DNA of 64,000 bases from Pseudomonas sp. B21-028 (GTDB lineage Bacteria; Pseudomonadota; Gammaproteobacteria; Pseudomonadales; Pseudomonadaceae): assembly GCF_024749045.1 (NCBI RefSeq), contig NZ_CP087184.1, positions 992,001 to 1,056,000 on the forward strand, written 5' to 3'. Positions 32,552 through 42,832 of the stretch are shown piece by piece (the first letter of the stretch is position 1; each line of letters opens with the position of its first letter). A program made the position numbers and the translations under genes. The notes under the pieces were generated by a model. It had not been told where the DNA came from and did no database searches. It was given only the letters and a program-made list of their open reading frames with translations.

Positions 32552-34651
32552 TTAAATGTCCATGGGTCGGTTGGCGGCTTGGATCGCGGTGAGGGCGATG
32601 GTGTACACGATGTCATCGACCTGGGCGCCACGGGGCAAGTCGTTCACCGGTTTGCGCAGGCCCTGGAGCATCGGTCCGAGGCTGACGCAATCGGCACTGC
32701 GCTGGACGGCCTTGTGGGTGGTGTTGCCGGTGTTCAGGTCCGGGAAGATGAACACCGTCGCTCGCCCGGCCACCTGGCTGTTGGGCGCCAGTTGCCGCGC
32801 CACGGTTTCGTTGGCGGCGGCGTCGTATTGCAGCGGGCCGTCGATCAACAGGCCATGTTGCGCCTCGTGGGCCAGCAAGGTGGCTTCGCGGACTTTCTCC
32901 ACCTCTTCGCCGCTGGCTGATTCGTCGCTGGAATAGCTGAGCATCGCCACCCGTGGCGTGATGCCGAACGCGGCGGCCGAGTCGGCGCTTTGCAGGGCGA
33001 TCTCCGCCAACTCCGCTGCGCTGGGATGCGGATTCATCACGCAGTCGCCATAGACCAGCACTTCCTCGGGAAACAGCATGAAGAACACCGACGACACCAG
33101 AGAGCAGCCCGGCGCCGTCTTGATCAACTGCAGGGCCGGACGGATGGTGTTGGCGGTGGAGTGGACAACGCCGGACACCAGCCCGTCGACTTCGTCCAGC
33201 GCCAGCATCATCGTGCCGATCACCACGGTGTCTTCCAATTGCTGCTCGGCCATCGGCGCATTCAGGCTTTTACTCTTGCGCAGCCGCACCATCGGCTCGA
33301 CGTAACGCTCGCGGATCGAGTCCGGGTCGAGAATCTCCAGTCCCGGCGGCAGTTCGATCCCCTGGGCCCGGGCCACCGCTTCGACGTCGGCCGGTTTGGC
33401 CAGCAACACGCAGCGGGCGATGCCACGTGCCTGGCAAATGGCGGCGGCCTGGACCGTCAGCGGTTCGCTGCCTTCCGGCAGGACGATGCGTTTATTGGCG
33501 GCCTGGGCGCGCTGGATCAATTGGTAGCGGAACACCGCCGGCGACAGGCGCATTTCCCGCGGGGTGCCGCAGCGCTGGTGCAACCACTGAGCGTCCAGGT
33601 GACTGGCGACGAAATCGGTGATGATCTCCGCACGTTCGCGGTCGTCGATCGGGATTTCCTTGTTCAAGCCGTTGAGCAGGTTGGCGGTGTCATAGGAGCC
33701 CGTGCTCACCGACAGCACCGGCAGGCCCGCCTGCAGGGCGCCGCGGCACAGCTCCATGATGCGTGGGTCGGGCAGGGTGTCGCTGGTCAACAACAGGCCG
33801 GCCAGCGGCACGCCGTTGATGGCGGCCAGGCTCACGGCCAGGATGATGTCGTCGCGATCGCCGGGTGTCACCACCAGCACGCCGGGCTTGAGCAGTTCCA
33901 CGGTGTTGCGCATGGTGCGGGCGCAAATGATGATGTTGCTCATGCGCCGGCTTTCGTAATCGCCGGCATTGAGTACCTGGGCCCCCATCAGGTCGGCCAC
34001 GTCGCGGGTGCGCGGGGCGTTGAGTTCGGGGCGGAAGGGAATGCAGCCCAGCAGGCGGAAATCGCCGCTGCGCAGCAAGGGTGAGTGTTCCTTGAGCCGG
34101 GTGGAAAACGCTTCCATGCTTTCGTCGGTGCGGACCTTGTTGAGGATCACGCCAAGGACTTTCGGGTCTTTCGGCCCGCCGAACAGTTGGGCCTGCAACT
34201 CCACCCGCCCGGAAAGCTCGGTCAGCACTTCGTTCTCCGGCGCCGACACCAGGATCACCTCGGCATCCAGGCTCTTGGCCAGGTGCAGGTTGACCCGGGC
34301 GGCGTAACTGGCGTTGCGGGTCGGGACCATGCCTTCGACCACCAGTACGTCCTTGCCGATGGCCGCTTGCTGGTAAAGCGTAATGATTTCTTCCAGCAGC
34401 TCATCGAGCTGGCCGTCGCCGAGCATGCGCTCGACATGAGCCAGGCCCAGCGGCTGTGGCGGCTTGAGGCCGTGGGTGCGGGCCACCAGTTCGGTCGAGC
34501 GTTCCGGGCCAGTGTCGCCAGGATGAGGCTGGGCGATGGGCTTGAAGAAACCGACCTTCAACCCGGCCCGTTCAAGGGTGCGCACCAGCCCGAGGCTGAT
34601 GGAAGTCAGGCCCACACCAAAATCGGTGGGCGCGATAAAAAAAGTTTGCAT
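32552..34651 (-). CDS. pta: Phosphate acetyltransferase
   Basis: 699 residues, the long class II Pta. An N-terminal BioD-like P-loop/DRTGG regulatory part (about 1-370) is followed by the C-terminal PTA_PTB catalytic domain (about 375-699, with VLPEGSEPLTVQAAA and the end block LPRGAQVDDIVYTIALTAIQ). It interconverts acetyl-CoA and acetyl phosphate. The usual partner acetate kinase gene is not adjacent: a small DUF3565 gene lies upstream instead. The acyltransferase gene follows immediately. Confidence 0.96.
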   Translation of the reverse strand: MQTFFIAPTDFGVGLTSISLGLVRTLERAGLKVGFFKPIAQPHPGDTGPERSTELVARTHGLKPPQPLGLAHVERMLGDGQLDELLEEIITLYQQAAIGKDVLVVEGMVPTRNASYAARVNLHLAKSLDAEVILVSAPENEVLTELSGRVELQAQLFGGPKDPKVLGVILNKVRTDESMEAFSTRLKEHSPLLRSGDFRLLGCIPFRPELNAPRTRDVADLMGAQVLNAGDYESRRMSNIIICARTMRNTVELLKPGVLVVTPGDRDDIILAVSLAAINGVPLAGLLLTSDTLPDPRIMELCRGALQAGLPVLSVSTGSYDTANLLNGLNKEIPIDDRERAEIITDFVASHLDAQWLHQRCGTPREMRLSPAVFRYQLIQRAQAANKRIVLPEGSEPLTVQAAAICQARGIARCVLLAKPADVEAVARAQGIELPPGLEILDPDSIRERYVEPMVRLRKSKSLNAPMAEQQLEDTVVIGTMMLALDEVDGLVSGVVHSTANTIRPALQLIKTAPGCSLVSSVFFMLFPEEVLVYGDCVMNPHPSAAELAEIALQSADSAAAFGITPRVAMLSYSSDESASGEEVEKVREATLLAHEAQHGLLIDGPLQYDAAANETVARQLAPNSQVAGRATVFIFPDLNTGNTTHKAVQRSADCVSLGPMLQGLRKPVNDLPRGAQVDDIVYTIALTAIQAANRPMDI

Positions 34652-34711
34652 GCGGATTCTCTAAGGGAGCATGGCAAAGGCGAGGCCTATGTATAGCCGT
34701 CTACCATTCAT

Positions 34712-35020
34712 TCAGTCATCAAGATTACCGCTAACCGGCGCCTGAGCACACCAGCCGCAATCAAAGGGCTGGCCTATTTTTTCAATACGTTGCGTCGGAT
34801 CCAGCACCCACGCCCGGGATTGCCAGGGGGGCTGGTGGCGCAGGTGCTGGGTATGCCCGCAGGACAACTCGGCCACCCAGTGGCCCTCCTCGTCCTGATG
34901 AAAACCGATGACCGTCGGTCTGGACGCATAAGCCCGTTTGTCAGGGTTCCGTTCGCTTTCGGGCAAATCCTTGTTTAGACTTGTCCGTTCTTCATTCTTA
35001 TGCAAAAGGTCTCGCCCCAT
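34712..35020 (-). CDS. DUF3565 domain protein (start uncertain)
   Basis: The conserved part is IGFHQDEEGHWVAELSCGHT through to DCGWC, with a Cys-His pair and a CxxC-like end typical of the small DUF3565 family. It may bind metal. Function unknown. The first ATG in frame is at 35020, but its codon overlaps the slyD start on the other strand (CATG), and a longer frame runs to 35050. A later start, such as a TTG near 35005 or 34966, would give the usual 80-95 residues. The product is more certain than the start. Confidence 0.7.
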   Translation of the reverse strand: MGRDLLHKNEERTSLNKDLPESERNPDKRAYASRPTVIGFHQDEEGHWVAELSCGHTQHLRHQPPWQSRAWVLDPTQRIEKIGQPFDCGWCAQAPVSGNLDD

Positions 35021-35504
35021 GCTGATCGCCGCCAATAAGGCTGTCTCCATCGACTATACCCTGACCAACGACGCTGGTGAGGTCATCGACAGCTCTGCCG
35101 GCGGCGCTCCGCTGGTCTACCTGCATGGCGCAGGCAACATCATCCAGGGCCTGGAAAAAGCCCTGGAAGGTAAAACCACCGGTGACGAATTGAACGTGAC
35201 CGTTGAACCGGAAGACGCTTACGGCGAGTACTCCGCCGAACTGGTCAGCACCCTGAGCCGCAGCATGTTCGAAGGCGTGGACGAGCTGGAAGTGGGCATG
35301 CAGTTCCACGCGTCGGCGCCGGATGGCCAGATGCAGATCGTCACCATCCGCGACCTGGACGGCGACGACGTCACTGTTGACGGCAACCACCCGCTGGCCG
35401 GCCAACGCCTGAACTTCAAGGTCAAGGTGGTCGACATCCGCGATGCCAGCCAGGAAGAAGTTGCCCATGGTCACGTCCATGGCGAAGGTGGTCATCACCA
35501 CTGA
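35019..35504 (+). CDS. slyD: FKBP-type peptidyl-prolyl isomerase SlyD
   Basis: 161 residues from the ATG at 35019 (MLIAANKAVSIDYTLT), behind AAAAGG. FKBP domain with an insert-in-flap (IF) chaperone domain in the middle (about 65-125). The tail is histidine-rich (HGHVHGEGGHHH), as expected for nickel-binding SlyD, though short. It assists folding and can deliver Ni(II). A clear terminator follows. Confidence 0.94.
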   Translation: MLIAANKAVSIDYTLTNDAGEVIDSSAGGAPLVYLHGAGNIIQGLEKALEGKTTGDELNVTVEPEDAYGEYSAELVSTLSRSMFEGVDELEVGMQFHASAPDGQMQIVTIRDLDGDDVTVDGNHPLAGQRLNFKVKVVDIRDASQEEVAHGHVHGEGGHHH

Positions 35505-35530
35505 TTTTCTGCGCTACGCTGAAGTGAAAA

Positions 35531-35557
35531 GGAAAGGCGCCATGGGCGCCTTTTTTA
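35531..35557 (+). terminator. Rho-independent terminator after slyD
   Basis: AAGGCGCC / GGCGCCTT stem with an ATG-containing loop, followed by TTTTT. Confidence 0.85.
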
Positions 35558-35608
35558 GTCGGTTACCTGCCACGGCTGTTTCGAAGATCCGCAAACCTGG
35601 AGTTCGTC

Positions 35609-36091
35609 ATGAGTGCTTTTCACGACCTTAAACTGAAAGCCCTGGATGGTCAGGAGCTTCCTCTGGCGCCTTTCAAGGGGCAAGTCGTGCTGGTGGTCAA
35701 CGTCGCCTCCAAATGTGGCCTGACGCCTCAGTACGCTGCGCTGGAAAATCTCTATCAGCAATACAAGTCCAGGGGCTTCAGCATCCTGGGCCTGCCTTGC
35801 AATCAGTTCGCCGGGCAAGAGCCGGGTACCGACCAGGAAATCCAGGCATTCTGCAGCAATAGCTATGGCGTGACGTTTCCACTGTCCGGCAAGCTGGAAG
35901 TGAACGGCCATGACCGGCATCAGCTCTACCGCCTGCTGGCGGGCGAGGGCGCCGAGTTCCCCGGGGACATTACCTGGAACTTCGAGAAATTCCTGCTCGG
36001 CAAGGACGGCCGGGTGCTGGCCCGCTTCTCGCCACGCACGACGCCGGATGACCCGGCGGTGATCCAGGCGATCGAGAAAGCGCTGGGCTGA
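35609..36091 (+). CDS. Glutathione peroxidase family protein (thiol peroxidase type)
   Basis: 160 residues. The peroxidatic cysteine is C36 in VASKCGLTPQY, with the Gln in LPCNQFAGQEPG and Trp in ITWNFEKFL completing the catalytic set. With Cys rather than selenocysteine and a resolving Cys in LPCNQF, it probably uses thioredoxin. It detoxifies hydrogen and organic peroxides in the cytoplasm. It lies downstream of slyD, as in other pseudomonads. Confidence 0.92.
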   Translation: MSAFHDLKLKALDGQELPLAPFKGQVVLVVNVASKCGLTPQYAALENLYQQYKSRGFSILGLPCNQFAGQEPGTDQEIQAFCSNSYGVTFPLSGKLEVNGHDRHQLYRLLAGEGAEFPGDITWNFEKFLLGKDGRVLARFSPRTTPDDPAVIQAIEKALG

Positions 36092-36128
36092 ATCTTCGCC
36101 GTTGTGGCGAGGGCGCTTGCTCCCGTGC

Positions 36129-36214
36129 TGTGGGAGCAAGGCTTGGCCGCGATGAAGATGATGGGGCCTTTCAGAAAACGGGTGCCTGCTTCGCGAGCAA
36201 GCTTTGCTCCCACA
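36129..36214. repeat. REP-like palindrome, family A, degenerate
   Basis: TGTGGGAGCAAGGCTTGGCC at the left and GCGAGCAAGCTTTGCTCCCAC at the right. A partial GGCGAGGGCGCTTGCTCCC unit precedes it. The stem is less perfect than its relatives. Nothing else is evident in this 246-base gap apart from the promoter region of the next gene. Confidence 0.7.
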
Positions 36215-36337
36215 TTCAGGCGCCTTTGCGCGTCCTTTTAAGCCTTTATCACTCCAATCAATAGTGCTACCCAGCACCCCCCGCGCTGCATATTATCCTC
36301 GTCATATTGACCTGCGACCTTATCCGTGGAGTGCCCC

Positions 36338-37441
36338 ATGCCTGTAAAAGCCCTGTTCAAACCCTTCCAGCTCGGCACGTTCGAGCTGCCGACCCGGGTA
36401 GTGATGGCACCGATGACCCGTTCCTTTTCACCGGGCGGCGTGCCCAACGCCAAGGTCATCGAATATTACCGTCGCCGCGCAGCGGCCGGGGTTGGCCTGA
36501 TCATCACCGAAGGCACGACAGTCGGGCACAAGGCGTCCAACGGGTATCCGAACGTGCCGCACTTCTATGGCGATGCTGCGCTCGCCGGCTGGAAGCAAGT
36601 GGTCGATGCGGTGCATGCCGAAGGCGGCAAGATCGTTCCACAGTTGTGGCATGTGGGCAGTGTGCGTCGCACCGGGACCGAGCCGGATGCCAGCGTGCCG
36701 GGTTATGGCCCGACCGAAAAGCTCAAGGACGGCCACGTAGTGGTCCACGGTATGACCCAGGCAGACATCGACGAAGTCATTGCCGCTTTCGCCCAAGCCG
36801 CGAAAGACGCCCAGAGCATCGGTATGGATGGCGTGGAGATCCATGGCGCCCATGGTTATCTGGTGGACCAGTTTTTCTGGGAAGGCAGCAACCAGCGCAC
36901 CGATGGCTACGGCGGCAGCCTGGCCAACCGTTCGCGTTTCGCCATTGAGTTGATTCGCGCCGTGCGTGCAGCCGTAGGCGAGGGATTCCCGATCATTTTC
37001 CGGTTCTCCCAGTGGAAGCAACAGGATTACGCCGCGCGCCTGGTGCAGACCCCCGAAGCCCTGGGTGAATTCCTCAAGCCGCTGTCCGACGCTGGCGTGG
37101 ATATCTTCCACTGCTCGACACGTCGCTTCTGGGAGCCGGAGTTCGACGGCTCCGAGCTGAACCTGGCCGGCTGGACCCGCAAGCTCACCGGCAAGCCGAC
37201 CATCACCGTCGGCAGCGTCGGCCTGGATGGCGAGTTCCTGCAATTCATGGTCAATACCGACAAGGTCGCGCAGCCGGCCAGCCTGGAGAAGCTCCTGGAG
37301 CGCCTGAACAATGATGAATTCGATCTGGTGGCGGTAGGGCGTGCGCTGCTGGTGGATCCGGACTGGGCGCAGAAAGTGCGTGAAGGTCGGGAGCAGGAGA
37401 TCCTGCCGTTCAGCCGTGAGGCGTTGATGACGCTGGTTTGA
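36338..37441 (+). CDS. NADH:flavin oxidoreductase, old yellow enzyme family
   Basis: 367 residues from the ATG at 36338 (MPVKALFKPFQLG), seven bases after TGGAG. FMN-binding TIM barrel: VMAPMTRS near residue 25, the substrate pair in GVEIHGAHGYLVDQFF near 175, and DGYGGSLANRSRF. Family members reduce activated alkenes, nitro compounds or nitrate esters with NAD(P)H. The physiological substrate is unknown. Confidence 0.9.
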   Translation: MPVKALFKPFQLGTFELPTRVVMAPMTRSFSPGGVPNAKVIEYYRRRAAAGVGLIITEGTTVGHKASNGYPNVPHFYGDAALAGWKQVVDAVHAEGGKIVPQLWHVGSVRRTGTEPDASVPGYGPTEKLKDGHVVVHGMTQADIDEVIAAFAQAAKDAQSIGMDGVEIHGAHGYLVDQFFWEGSNQRTDGYGGSLANRSRFAIELIRAVRAAVGEGFPIIFRFSQWKQQDYAARLVQTPEALGEFLKPLSDAGVDIFHCSTRRFWEPEFDGSELNLAGWTRKLTGKPTITVGSVGLDGEFLQFMVNTDKVAQPASLEKLLERLNNDEFDLVAVGRALLVDPDWAQKVREGREQEILPFSREALMTLV

Positions 37442-37456
37442 GTCGTCTGCACCGAC

Positions 37457-37554
37457 GCTATCGCGGGCAAGCCTTGCTCCCACGTTGGATTTTCAGCAGA
37501 CAGGTCATTTGTGAATTGCTGATCACCCTGTGGGAGCAAGGCTTGCCCGCGATG
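37457..37554. repeat. REP pair, family A, in inverted order
   Basis: Here the unit GCGGGCAAGCCTTGCTCCCAC comes first and TGTGGGAGCAAGGCTTGCCC second. The palindrome is therefore turned inside out relative to the other REPINs in the window. Between convergent genes. Confidence 0.75.
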
Positions 37555-37557
37555 CTT

Positions 37558-38730
37558 TTAGCGATGCGGCACTGCCTGCGGCAGTGCCGATATGGCCTGG
37601 CAAGCCCCTCGCAACTGCGCCTCGAACTGCTCGATCACCGACGCCCAACCCTGGCGGCTGGCGTGCTGGCGAGCATTGAGCCTCACGCAACGTAACGCTT
37701 CGGGATCTTCCAGCAGCCAGCGGGCCGCATCGCAGAACGCGTCTTCATCCCCGGGCATCGCCAACACGCCGTTGTAGCCATGGCGGATATGCTGTGCCGC
37801 GGCGGCCTGGTCGTAGGCCACCACGCCCAGCCCGGACGCCAGGGCCTCCAGCACGACGTTGCCGAAAGTTTCGGTCAGGCTCGGAAAAACGAACACATCC
37901 CCGCAGGCATAGTGACTGGCCAGCGTCTCGCCACGCTGGGTACCGCAGAAGATCGCATCGGGCAATTCCTGCTCCAGAGCGGACCGTTGCGGGCCGTCGC
38001 CGATCACCACCAGCTTCATCCGCCGCTGCGGGAACGCCCTGCACAACCTGTCGAAACAACGCTTGAGCAGACCGAGGTTTTTCTCTGGCGCCAGGCGCCC
38101 AACGTGGATCACGGCAATATCGTCATCGCTCAGCCCCCAACTTTGTCGCAAGGTGACCGAGCGCTTGACCGGATGGAACAACTGGCTGTCGACGCCGCGG
38201 GACAACAGCATGACGCGCTCGAAATGCCGTCGTTCCAATTCCAATTGCTGGCTGAGACTGGGCACCAGCGTCAGGTTGGAGCGGTTGTGGAACCAGCGCA
38301 GGTAATGGGTGAGCGCGCGACTGAGCAACCCGAGTCCGTACTGTCGGGTGTATTGCTGGAAATTGGTGTGGAAGCCACTGACCACCGAAATACCCAGGCG
38401 CCGCGCCGCCCTCAACGCTGATAACCCCAGCGGCCCTTCGGTGGCGATGTACAACACATCGGGCCGCTGGCGCTTCCAGCGTCGCAGCAGCTTGTGCATT
38501 GAGACCTGTCCCCACTGCAACCCCGGATACCCCGGCAGCGGCCAGCCCCGGCACAACAGCAACTCGTCGCTGGCCTGGCGTTGATCGGTGGCCTGTCGCG
38601 GACGCACCAGCTCGACCCTATGCCCCCGGGCACGCAGGCCCTCGTGCAAGCGGCCCAGGGTATTGGCCACGCCATTGATTTCCGGCGGGAAGGTTTCGGT
38701 GATGAGGGTGATATGCAGGTATGTGCTCAT
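37558..38730 (-). CDS. GT4-family glycosyltransferase
   Basis: 390 residues from the ATG at 38730 (MSTYLHITLITETFPPEING). Two Rossmann domains. The N-terminal acceptor side has TETFPPEINGVANT, and the C-terminal nucleotide-sugar side has VGRLAPEKN near 215 and the EX7E motif in PSLTETFGNVVLEALASG. It resembles diacylglycerol glucosyl/mannosyltransferase-like enzymes. Donor and acceptor are not determined by sequence. Neighbours cysZ and trxB are unrelated in function. Confidence 0.88.
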   Translation of the reverse strand: MSTYLHITLITETFPPEINGVANTLGRLHEGLRARGHRVELVRPRQATDQRQASDELLLCRGWPLPGYPGLQWGQVSMHKLLRRWKRQRPDVLYIATEGPLGLSALRAARRLGISVVSGFHTNFQQYTRQYGLGLLSRALTHYLRWFHNRSNLTLVPSLSQQLELERRHFERVMLLSRGVDSQLFHPVKRSVTLRQSWGLSDDDIAVIHVGRLAPEKNLGLLKRCFDRLCRAFPQRRMKLVVIGDGPQRSALEQELPDAIFCGTQRGETLASHYACGDVFVFPSLTETFGNVVLEALASGLGVVAYDQAAAAQHIRHGYNGVLAMPGDEDAFCDAARWLLEDPEALRCVRLNARQHASRQGWASVIEQFEAQLRGACQAISALPQAVPHR

Positions 38731-38793
38731 GACCCCAGTGTCGACCGGGGCCATTTCGCCAGTGTGACGCCTGAATGATGGATTTGTGACCGG

Positions 38794-39549
38794 TCAGCCT
38801 TGGCGGGCCAACGCCGTCTCGGCACCTTGCTCGCGCACCCAGAACAGGGTCGCCCCGGCCACGGCCGCCGGCATCATCAGGATGTTGACCACGGGGATCA
38901 GCAGCACCAGGTACACGCTGCCGCCAAAGCCGAGGCTCTGCCAGCGCTTCTGCCGCAACCAGGCGAGCATCTCGTTCCAGCCCAGCTTGTGGTTGTCCGC
39001 CGGGTAGTCGATGTATTGGATCGCCATCATCCACACGCCGAACAGCAGCCACAGTGGCGCGGCCACCAGGTTGAGCACGGGAATGAACGACAATATGAAC
39101 AGCCCCAGGGCGCGGGGAAGGAAGTAGCCGAGCTTGCGCGCCTCCCGGGCCAGGGTGCGCGGGATCATGGCAACCAATTCACCCCAGCTGAAGGCCGGGA
39201 AGTCATCGGTGCCACGGACCACCACCTCGACTTTCTCCGCCAGGAAACCGTTGAATGGCGCGGCGATGATGTTGGCGAGCATCGTGAAGGTAAAGAACAC
39301 CATCAGCACCACCAGTACCACGAACAGCGGCCAGAGGATGTAGCTGAGGAAACTCAGCCAGTCCGGCAGCGACGGCATCAACGTGTCGACCCACAGGCTG
39401 AATTGATGGCCGGCCAGGTAGATCAGGCCGATGAACAATACGAGGTTGATGACCAGCGGCAACAGCACGAACAAGCGCAGGCCCGGACTCAAGACCAGCT
39501 TGAGGCCTTCTTGCAGATATTGTGGGCCGGACAGGACGGGGGCGGGCAT
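38794..39549 (-). CDS. cysZ: Sulfate transporter CysZ (EI24 family)
   Basis: 251 residues, four or more membrane segments (for example [16 protein letters not shown] and [20 protein letters not shown]). Conserved YLDYPADNH-like motif appears as [12 protein letters not shown] near residue 180. CysZ imports sulfate for cysteine synthesis, linking to cysD/cysNC elsewhere in the window. It is divergent from trxB across a 309-base gap (39550-39858). In that gap I see only presumptive promoters and a small GC-rich leader ahead of trxB. Confidence 0.92.
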   Translation of the reverse strand: MPAPVLSGPQYLQEGLKLVLSPGLRLFVLLPLVINLVLFIGLIYLAGHQFSLWVDTLMPSLPDWLSFLSYILWPLFVVLVVLMVFFTFTMLANIIAAPFNGFLAEKVEVVVRGTDDFPAFSWGELVAMIPRTLAREARKLGYFLPRALGLFILSFIPVLNLVAAPLWLLFGVWMMAIQYIDYPADNHKLGWNEMLAWLRQKRWQSLGFGGSVYLVLLIPVVNILMMPAAVAGATLFWVREQGAETALARQG

Positions 39550-39687
39550 GGGAAGCTCCGAGAGAAGGTAAACGCGCCGACCTTACCGGCTTTGCCCGGC
39601 GCGGGAAAGCGTCTACATGGCATGTAACAGGTTTATTGAACCGGCGGCTCTATTGAAAGCTCCATCCGATATAGAACTCGCCTATGA

Positions 39688-40821
<1,134 letters not shown>

Positions 40822-40848
40822 TTTCAGCCTGAGGGCAAGCGAAACTCC

Positions 40849-40938
40849 TGTGGGAGCGAGCCTGCTCGCGAAGGCGGTGGATCAGTCAAGATTATACTGA
40901 CTGACCCACCGCTATCGCGAGCAGGCTCGCTCCCACAG
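40849..40938. repeat. REPIN-like palindrome, family A
   Basis: TGTGGGAGCGAGCCTGCTCG faces CGAGCAGGCTCGCTCCCACA between convergent trxB and the aminotransferase gene. Confidence 0.85.
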
Positions 40939-40955
40939 TGTTTTGTGTGGTCTGT

Positions 40956-42206
40956 TCAACCCAGCTTCGCCAGGCACGCCTCGAGAATATCCAGGCCTTC
41001 TTCCAGCACCGCCGGTTCGGTCGTCAACGGAGCCAGCAAGCGGATGATGTGGCGTGACTTGCCGCTGGGCATCAACAGCAGGCCCGCGTCCCGTGCGAGG
41101 GCCAGCAACTGGGTCAACTGCGCCGCTGCCGGGGTACCGTCGGCATGGGCCAGTTCGATGCCGCGCATGGCGCCAACGCCCGTCAGACGGCCCAGGAATG
41201 GCGTCAGCCCCCGGCGGCGCCATGATTCGTAGCGGCTGACAATGGCCTCTTCCTGTTGCGTACCCCAGGCGTGCAGGTGCGCGTCGGTCATTTCCTCCAG
41301 GGTCGCCAGTGCGGCGGCGCAGGCGATGGGGTTGCCGGAATAGGTGCCGCCCAAGCCTCCCTTGGGCAGGTTGTCCAGCAAAGCCTTGCGCCCCACCACC
41401 GCTCCCAGCGGGACACCGCCGGCAATGCTCTTGCCCAGCAGGATCAGGTCGGGTTCGATGCCCAGTCGCGAGAACGCAAAACGCTGGCCGGTGCGCCCGA
41501 AACCGGACTGGATTTCATCGATGATCAGCATGATGCCCTTGTCATCACAGAACTGCCGCAGGGCCTGGGCGAACGGGATGTCCAGCGCCAGGAAGCCCGC
41601 CTCGCCCTGTACCGGTTCGATGATGAAACAGGCCACATCGTTGACGTCGATTTCCACACTGAACAACCGCTCCATGGCCTGCAAGGCTTCTGCGCAGGTC
41701 ACGCCGTTGTCTTTGCTGGGATAGGGCAGGTGATAGACCGGTCCTGGCAGCACGCCGATTTTCTGTTTGTAGGGCGCGACCTTGCCGTTGAGGTTCAGGG
41801 TGGCCAGGGTGCGCCCATGGAAGCCGCCGTCGAAGGCGATGACGGCAGTGCGGCCCGTGGCCCCGCGTACGATCTTCAAGGCATTTTCCGCAGCCTCCGC
41901 GCCGCTGTTGGTGAGCATGCCGCTGATGGGGTAGTCCACCGGGATAAACGCAGTCAGACGATTCATCAATTCAATGTAGGGCGCATGGGGGGCGGCGTTG
42001 AAGGCGTAATGAGTCAACCGGGTGGCCTGCTCTCGAATGGCCTCGACGACGCGCGGATGGCAATGGCCGAGGTTCAACACGCCGATGCCACCCACGAAGT
42101 CGATGTAGCGCTTGCCGTCGGTATCCCAGACCTCGGCGTTTCTGCCGTGGCTGAGGCTGACGGGGTGCACGATGGAGATCGATTGGCTGATGGTTTCGCT
42201 GCTCAT
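40956..42206 (-). CDS. Class III aminotransferase, 4-aminobutyrate type
   Basis: 416 residues. PLP enzyme with TNSGAEAAENALKI near residue 100, FDGGFHGRT near 133, IIDEIQSGFGRTG near 230 and the PLP lysine in LLGKSIAGGVPLGA near 263. It resembles GabT-like enzymes acting on omega-amino acids such as 4-aminobutyrate or 5-aminovalerate. No succinate-semialdehyde dehydrogenase gene is adjacent, so the substrate is not fixed by context. Confidence 0.88.
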   Translation of the reverse strand: MSSETISQSISIVHPVSLSHGRNAEVWDTDGKRYIDFVGGIGVLNLGHCHPRVVEAIREQATRLTHYAFNAAPHAPYIELMNRLTAFIPVDYPISGMLTNSGAEAAENALKIVRGATGRTAVIAFDGGFHGRTLATLNLNGKVAPYKQKIGVLPGPVYHLPYPSKDNGVTCAEALQAMERLFSVEIDVNDVACFIIEPVQGEAGFLALDIPFAQALRQFCDDKGIMLIIDEIQSGFGRTGQRFAFSRLGIEPDLILLGKSIAGGVPLGAVVGRKALLDNLPKGGLGGTYSGNPIACAAALATLEEMTDAHLHAWGTQQEEAIVSRYESWRRRGLTPFLGRLTGVGAMRGIELAHADGTPAAAQLTQLLALARDAGLLLMPSGKSRHIIRLLAPLTTEPAVLEEGLDILEACLAKLG

Positions 42207-42339
42207 GGAGGTCGGCTCGAAGGAAGAGAGGATTTCCTTTATCTAAGCCGTGAGCAGTGGGGGCCGGCAAACGAAATAAAGTTGCCGGGTCAATCTTAAA
42301 AGTCGGGATGTGTGCCAATGCCAAGGGAAACGAAGTACC

Positions 42340-42470
42340 TGTGGCGAGGGGGTTTATCCCCGCTGGACTGCGAAGCAGGCCCAAACTGCCAACCCAGGCG
42401 TGTCAGGTTGATCTCGGTTGGCGCCAGGGGCTGCTTCGCAACCCAGCGGGGATAAATCCCCTCGCCACAG
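42340..42470. repeat. Long palindromic repeat, family B
   Basis: TGTGGCGAGGGGGTTTATCC at one end and GGATAAATCCCCTCGCCACA at the other, with GGACTGCGAAGCAGGCCC and GGGCTGCTTCGCAACCC internal units. It fills most of the 287-base gap upstream of the aminotransferase gene. Confidence 0.8.
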
Positions 42471-42493
42471 GAGTGGATCTGATCCGAGAAGTA

Positions 42494-42832
42494 TCAGCGA
42501 CGTTGCAGGGGCTGGGCCGCGAACTTCACGCCCGCCAGCCCGTGGACCATCAGTGCGCGGATATTGCCGTGGTCGCTGCCGTCGGGAGTGTCCAGCACCG
42601 AGCGGTAATGCTCGCCGAACGCCAGCAGCGCTTCTTCGTCGCTCAAGCCTTCGAGCAGAGCCAGGCCGAGGGTCTTGCAGGAACCTTCGTTCTGCCCGGC
42701 CGCGTTTTCCACGTTGCCGTTGGTGAAAGGCTGGGGCTGATAGTCATAGCCATCCTTGATGAAGGCCAGGGTCTCGGCGAAGGTGTGTTCGCCGCTCTGG
42801 AGACGGGTACGCAGGGTGTTCAGATCAGGCAT
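42494..42832 (-). CDS. HopJ family protein
   Basis: 112 residues from the ATG at 42832 (MPDLNTLRTRLQSG). HopJ signature: HTFAETLAFIKDGYDYQPQPF, NAAGQNEGSCK and DGSDHGNIRALM. The name comes from a P. syringae candidate effector, but homologues are widespread in bacteria without type III secretion. No secretion genes occur here, so a housekeeping role is more likely. Its start overlaps the end of the DUF1244 gene by 8 bases. Confidence 0.88.
   Translation of the reverse strand: MPDLNTLRTRLQSGEHTFAETLAFIKDGYDYQPQPFTNGNVENAAGQNEGSCKTLGLALLEGLSDEEALLAFGEHYRSVLDTPDGSDHGNIRALMVHGLAGVKFAAQPLQRR

Noticed and set aside
42494..42832. HopJ protein as a type III effector
   Set aside because: No type III secretion genes or Hrp-box-like promoter are visible, and HopJ homologues occur widely in non-pathogens. 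Annotated by family name only.
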